DNA from: Sialis fuliginosa
Taxonomy: Eukaryota > Arthropoda > Insecta > Megaloptera > Sialidae
Direction: 5' to 3'
Length of the DNA: 64,000 nucleotides
NCBI GenBank assembly: GCA_961205875.1
Contig: OY540819.1
Span: 3,536,501-3,600,500 of the forward strand
Both the position numbers and the translations under genes were made by a program. Positions 60,791-64,000 of the stretch are shown in pieces. Every line of letters begins with the position of its first letter. Within the stretch, counting starts at the first letter, position 1. Under the pieces are notes generated by a model. The model was not told the origin of the DNA. It saw nothing but the letters and a program-made list of their open reading frames with translations, and searched no databases.

Positions 60791-61603
60791 GGGACTGTTT
60801 AAAAAAGGATAATACAAAAATAAAAAGTGCAAAAAATTTACTTTGAAAGGGTAAAATAGTTTTTGGTATGTTATTTCGAGATGTGAGTGTTCAGGCGCGT
60901 AATTTGGAAATATTTAAGGCTGATGCAGTCAGGAAGATGTTTTTTTTGTATTAATTAAGTAATATCATTCACTTTGTGTCAGTTGTGAAATTTATAAACT
61001 CAAAACGAAATTTTATTGCATGTTTATTTTTCGAAATATTTTTATTTAACAGTAATCTTCAGATGACCTATCAATAGATTATAATTTATTGACTAAGTTT
61101 CAGTTATGACGTTATAGCCATAATAATTTAAATTAAATACAAAAATTTTCAGCGTTTAATAGATAGACTGGGAGATAGGAACGTTAGAGGGCACAGAATT
61201 TTTTCATAAAAATTTCGATTTTGTCATTGATATCAAGGTCTATCTGGCAAATCCCGACCGTATATAAAAAAAACTGTTTAACATACAAAAAAATGTTTGA
61301 AACAAAAGTTGTTGGGAATTATCCCTTTTATAATATTGATATTAATCATCTTAGTCATGGAGCCCACCGGAAAGGAGATTTTATGAAAAACCCGTTTTTT
61401 CAACTCTTAATAGAAATAACAAAATACTATGGTCTCCGACGTTTCTATCTCTTAGACCAACAAATAATCAAAAACTAATTTGATTAAATATGATTTCTAA
61501 AGAATACCATCGCAAATTGCACTTTAAAATATTATAATGTTTTTGTCGAAACGTTAAATCTAGTGAAGTAATCCCAAAGATCATGACAGATATAAATTAA
61601 CTA

Positions 61604-61925
61604 ATGTCCGGTATTATAAAGGACCTAGAAAATTTGCTAGCTAGCAAGCACTTTCAAGTGAGATTTCAAACTTATATGACAGTTTTTTTGGAGTTTGTTG
61701 AAGACTTTGACAAGTTTCGCGCACGCGTTGTAGGTAAATACCAACGGTATGATATTATGAAAATTATTTTGTACGGTGAAAGATGCCAACTGTGTTACAA
61801 TTAATTGAAGTTTCACTGCTCTAAATTCCATAACTAATCCATAGATACTAGTACAGAATTAATACCCCATTTGAATGAAATTGCTAGCTAGCAAATTTTG
61901 CTAGCTCCTTTATAATACCGGACAT
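61604..61925. mobile_element. MITE with ATGTCCGGTATTATAAAGGA ends (family I, copy 2)
   Basis: TIRs ATGTCCGGTATTATAAAGGA and TCCTTTATAATACCGGACAT, with TA on both outer sides. Homologous to 43137-43469 throughout. The 66-codon frame starting at the TIR ATG is broken in the other copy, so it is not a gene. Confidence 0.9.
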
Positions 61926-62063
61926 TACTGTCTTTTCTTTTTGGAAATTTAAAATCAGTAAGATGTGGTTTACTGCCTTTGTACTCTGTAAAACAGAAGT
62001 ACTGTTTTAATTATTTAAATAGTTTTTTGTCAGAGATAAACGCAGTAATGCAGAATAAAAAAG

Positions 62064-62114
62064 TATTATAAAGGAGCTAGCAAAATTTGCTAGCTCCTTT
62101 ATAATACCGGACAT
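62064..62114. mobile_element. Collapsed remnant of family I: perfect 43-bp palindrome plus end
   Basis: Arms 62064-62084 and 62086-62106 are exact complements (TATTATAAAGGAGCTAGC core), followed by CCGGACAT, the family I terminus. This equals two family ends joined with the interior lost. Confidence 0.85.
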
Positions 62115-63639
62115 AAAAGATTGTTCAAATATATAAGATACGCTACTGACAGAATCCAAAGAAAGAGAGAAGTGAGAATGCAAACGCTCCCCGTATATGT
62201 AAATTAGGTGTAATATATTATTACGCTGTCAGCATAATATAAGCATAAGTAATGAGAATAAGAATAATAGGCAGCCATTCGGACACTTGGTTTATTTTAC
62301 CTAATGTTCCAATTAACAGCGCCTCCGTGTGTCTGTCTGTATGTAGTATGTAGATTGTAGATACATATACATATATGTAGGGGTACCTGTCCTAAAATTA
62401 CCCAACAGTTCTATAACTTATACAATTATTAATAAAAATATTACTCCCTCTGTTCCAATTTTCATTCAACGTAAATAATTATTGAAAATAAATTATGTTG
62501 TTAATTAAACACATTTTTTATATAATTTATATTTCTCTTGAATTATTGATTTTTTCTAGTCAAAAACAGTAATAACATCAAATCGGAATAGTATTTCGGA
62601 ACAAAAGGAGTAATTAATATAAAAAAATCTTACACTGAGAAAATTTTATATGCATGGTCTTTATACAATACTACCAGAAACATGATTTTATACTTCCTCT
62701 AGGAATAATGATGTTGCTTCTTTATTTTGTTTCTGATAATATAGCTTTGAGAGACATATCATATTATATCTCTGCTGTAGTTGTATTCACGCTGTATTTG
62801 TGTAACGCGTGCAATTCACAGTGTCCTTGATGTGAAAGTTGTCTAACAATCTTTTATTAATTAAGGTTATAAAGATTTGGATGGTTTTGTTATAAATAAA
62901 TTAAAAAATGGAAATTTAATGAATACGTTGAAGTATTCACAAATAAGTAGATTTTTTATGATTTTACTTTTTGCTAGAACATTTCTAACGAACGTTAATG
63001 AAATTTTAAATAACATAACCTATCATGTCAATTAGTTATATGTTTCATAATTATTCTATGACTATCTTCATGTTAAACTAATATGGTTACGTTAGTTATA
63101 AAATTATATCTCCTACAGTCACAATCAACTTATTATATGTATTCATATAGTGATTGTAGACAGAACATACGACTGGGGTGAAAGTAGTCATATCATATGA
63201 CTCTAATAACCTCAGTTTTTTTCAGTGTATACTATTTAGTTAGGTGCAGATTCATTGATGCAAAATTTTTGTTTCTTTTGGATGTTTTTCCTTCTTGATT
63301 GTGACAAACAAAAATGTAGTTTGTAATTGAAATAATGTGAAACTGTGACAACTTGAAACATAACTAAAGTGTTTCTTTTGTGGACATAAAATGTTATATT
63401 TGTTATTAGCGTGAGTTCTGTCAATTTCTTCTTCTTCTTTATTTGTTGACGTGTTAGAGCCAGTAATTTTCTTCTTCAAATTTGGAAACAATACAACATT
63501 TATCATTATTCCTTCAGTGGATCAATTCCTAGGTACTATGAAATGGCATAAACAATAAAAAAATAAACGTTTTGATTTCTGTTGATTTTTTGGTAATTCT
63601 TATTCTGGAAGTTAGAAACAAAGAGTATGTCATTTTCGG
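62115..63639. other. AT-rich spacer
   Basis: No gene or bounded repeat seen. Overlapping minus-strand open frames at 63236-63506 have low complexity and no domain. Confidence 0.35.
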
Positions 63640-63840
63640 ACAGAGTTCCCTTATGTGTGTGTGCGTGAGTGTGCTGGGCCACTCTCTCGCGGCTTCTTCT
63701 TCTTCTACCGAATGTTGTTTATGATGTTGGAACACGGTTGTTATTGTATCTGCTGCCGCCGTCGCTCAGTTATTATTTATCGTCTTCGGGGGCCTGTGGG
63801 TGTTGCAAGAGATTAAATACAAGACCCGGACTTATTAAAG
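63640..63840. promoter_or_regulatory. GC-richer patch near the window end
   Basis: Contains GCCACTCTCTCGCGGC, TGCTGCCGCCGTCGCTCAG and TCGTCTTCGGGGGCCTGTGG, with no repeat in the window. It may be a distal element or an unrecognised exon; the window ends too soon to tell. Confidence 0.28.
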
Positions 63841-64000
63841 AGTAAAATGTATTTGTTCATTATTATACCTTATATTACTCAATTGTCTCGTTTTATAAAT
63901 CTTCCAGGTATTGTTAAGGTAATAATACAAATTATTTTTTTACAGAACATTGCAGTTATAAGCAGGGCTTCGAACCATTATTTTTTTCGTTTCGGTTTTC

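Noticed and set aside
61604-61804. 66-codon frame inside a MITE
   Set aside because: Starts in the TIR and is broken in the sister copy at 43137.
63529-63735. 68-codon minus-strand frame with EEEEAAREW
   Set aside because: The acidic run comes from a TTC microsatellite; no domain and no supporting splice sites.

Overview
The window reads as nuclear DNA of an insect. It is strongly AT-rich, its one gene has short spliced exons whose closest family is the invertebrate (annulin/hemocyte) transglutaminases, it holds short TTAGG-type tracts, and it is packed with small non-autonomous DNA transposons. A hemipteran such as an aphid is my guess from the base composition and repeat style, but nothing here proves the order.

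Region 1 (about 1-5950) holds the only convincing gene: the 3' eleven exons of a plus-strand transglutaminase. The visible part encodes 702 residues, with an intact Cys-His-Asp triad, the transition-state Trp and the Ca2+ site. Its start lies before the window. Two introns carry repeats: intron 5 has an internally repeated element plus a 17-G run, and intron 9 has a ~700-bp foldback element that would put a long hairpin into the pre-mRNA.

Region 2 (about 5950-64000) is a gene desert of ~58 kb with no second gene that I can support. It has three components. (a) A dense layer of transposable elements, many with boundaries readable from terminal inverted repeats (TIRs) and target-site duplications (TSDs): a Helitron ending in hairpin + CTAG, a TTAA-flanked piggyBac-type element, a TAA-flanked PIF/Harbinger-type MITE, three further elements with 8-bp TSDs (plus a hAT-like one inside a TA-flanked element), a five-copy TA family, a mariner transposase relic and several two- or three-copy families. 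Two long palindromes (943 and 1125 bp) share the end TAGGGTG and 8-bp TSDs and look like one undescribed hairpin family. (b) At least a dozen short CpG-richer segments outside recognised repeats. Several hold clustered developmental transcription-factor motifs (four Runt-type sites, a PBX/MEIS decamer, paired CACGTG/TGATTGAT motifs), as expected of a cis-regulatory landscape or very large intron of a developmental gene outside the window. (c) Featureless AT-rich filler, including 27.3-29.4 kb, 35.9-38.8 kb and 56.1-59.3 kb.

All family assignments come from reading motifs by eye. No database search, folding or repeat-masking run was possible.
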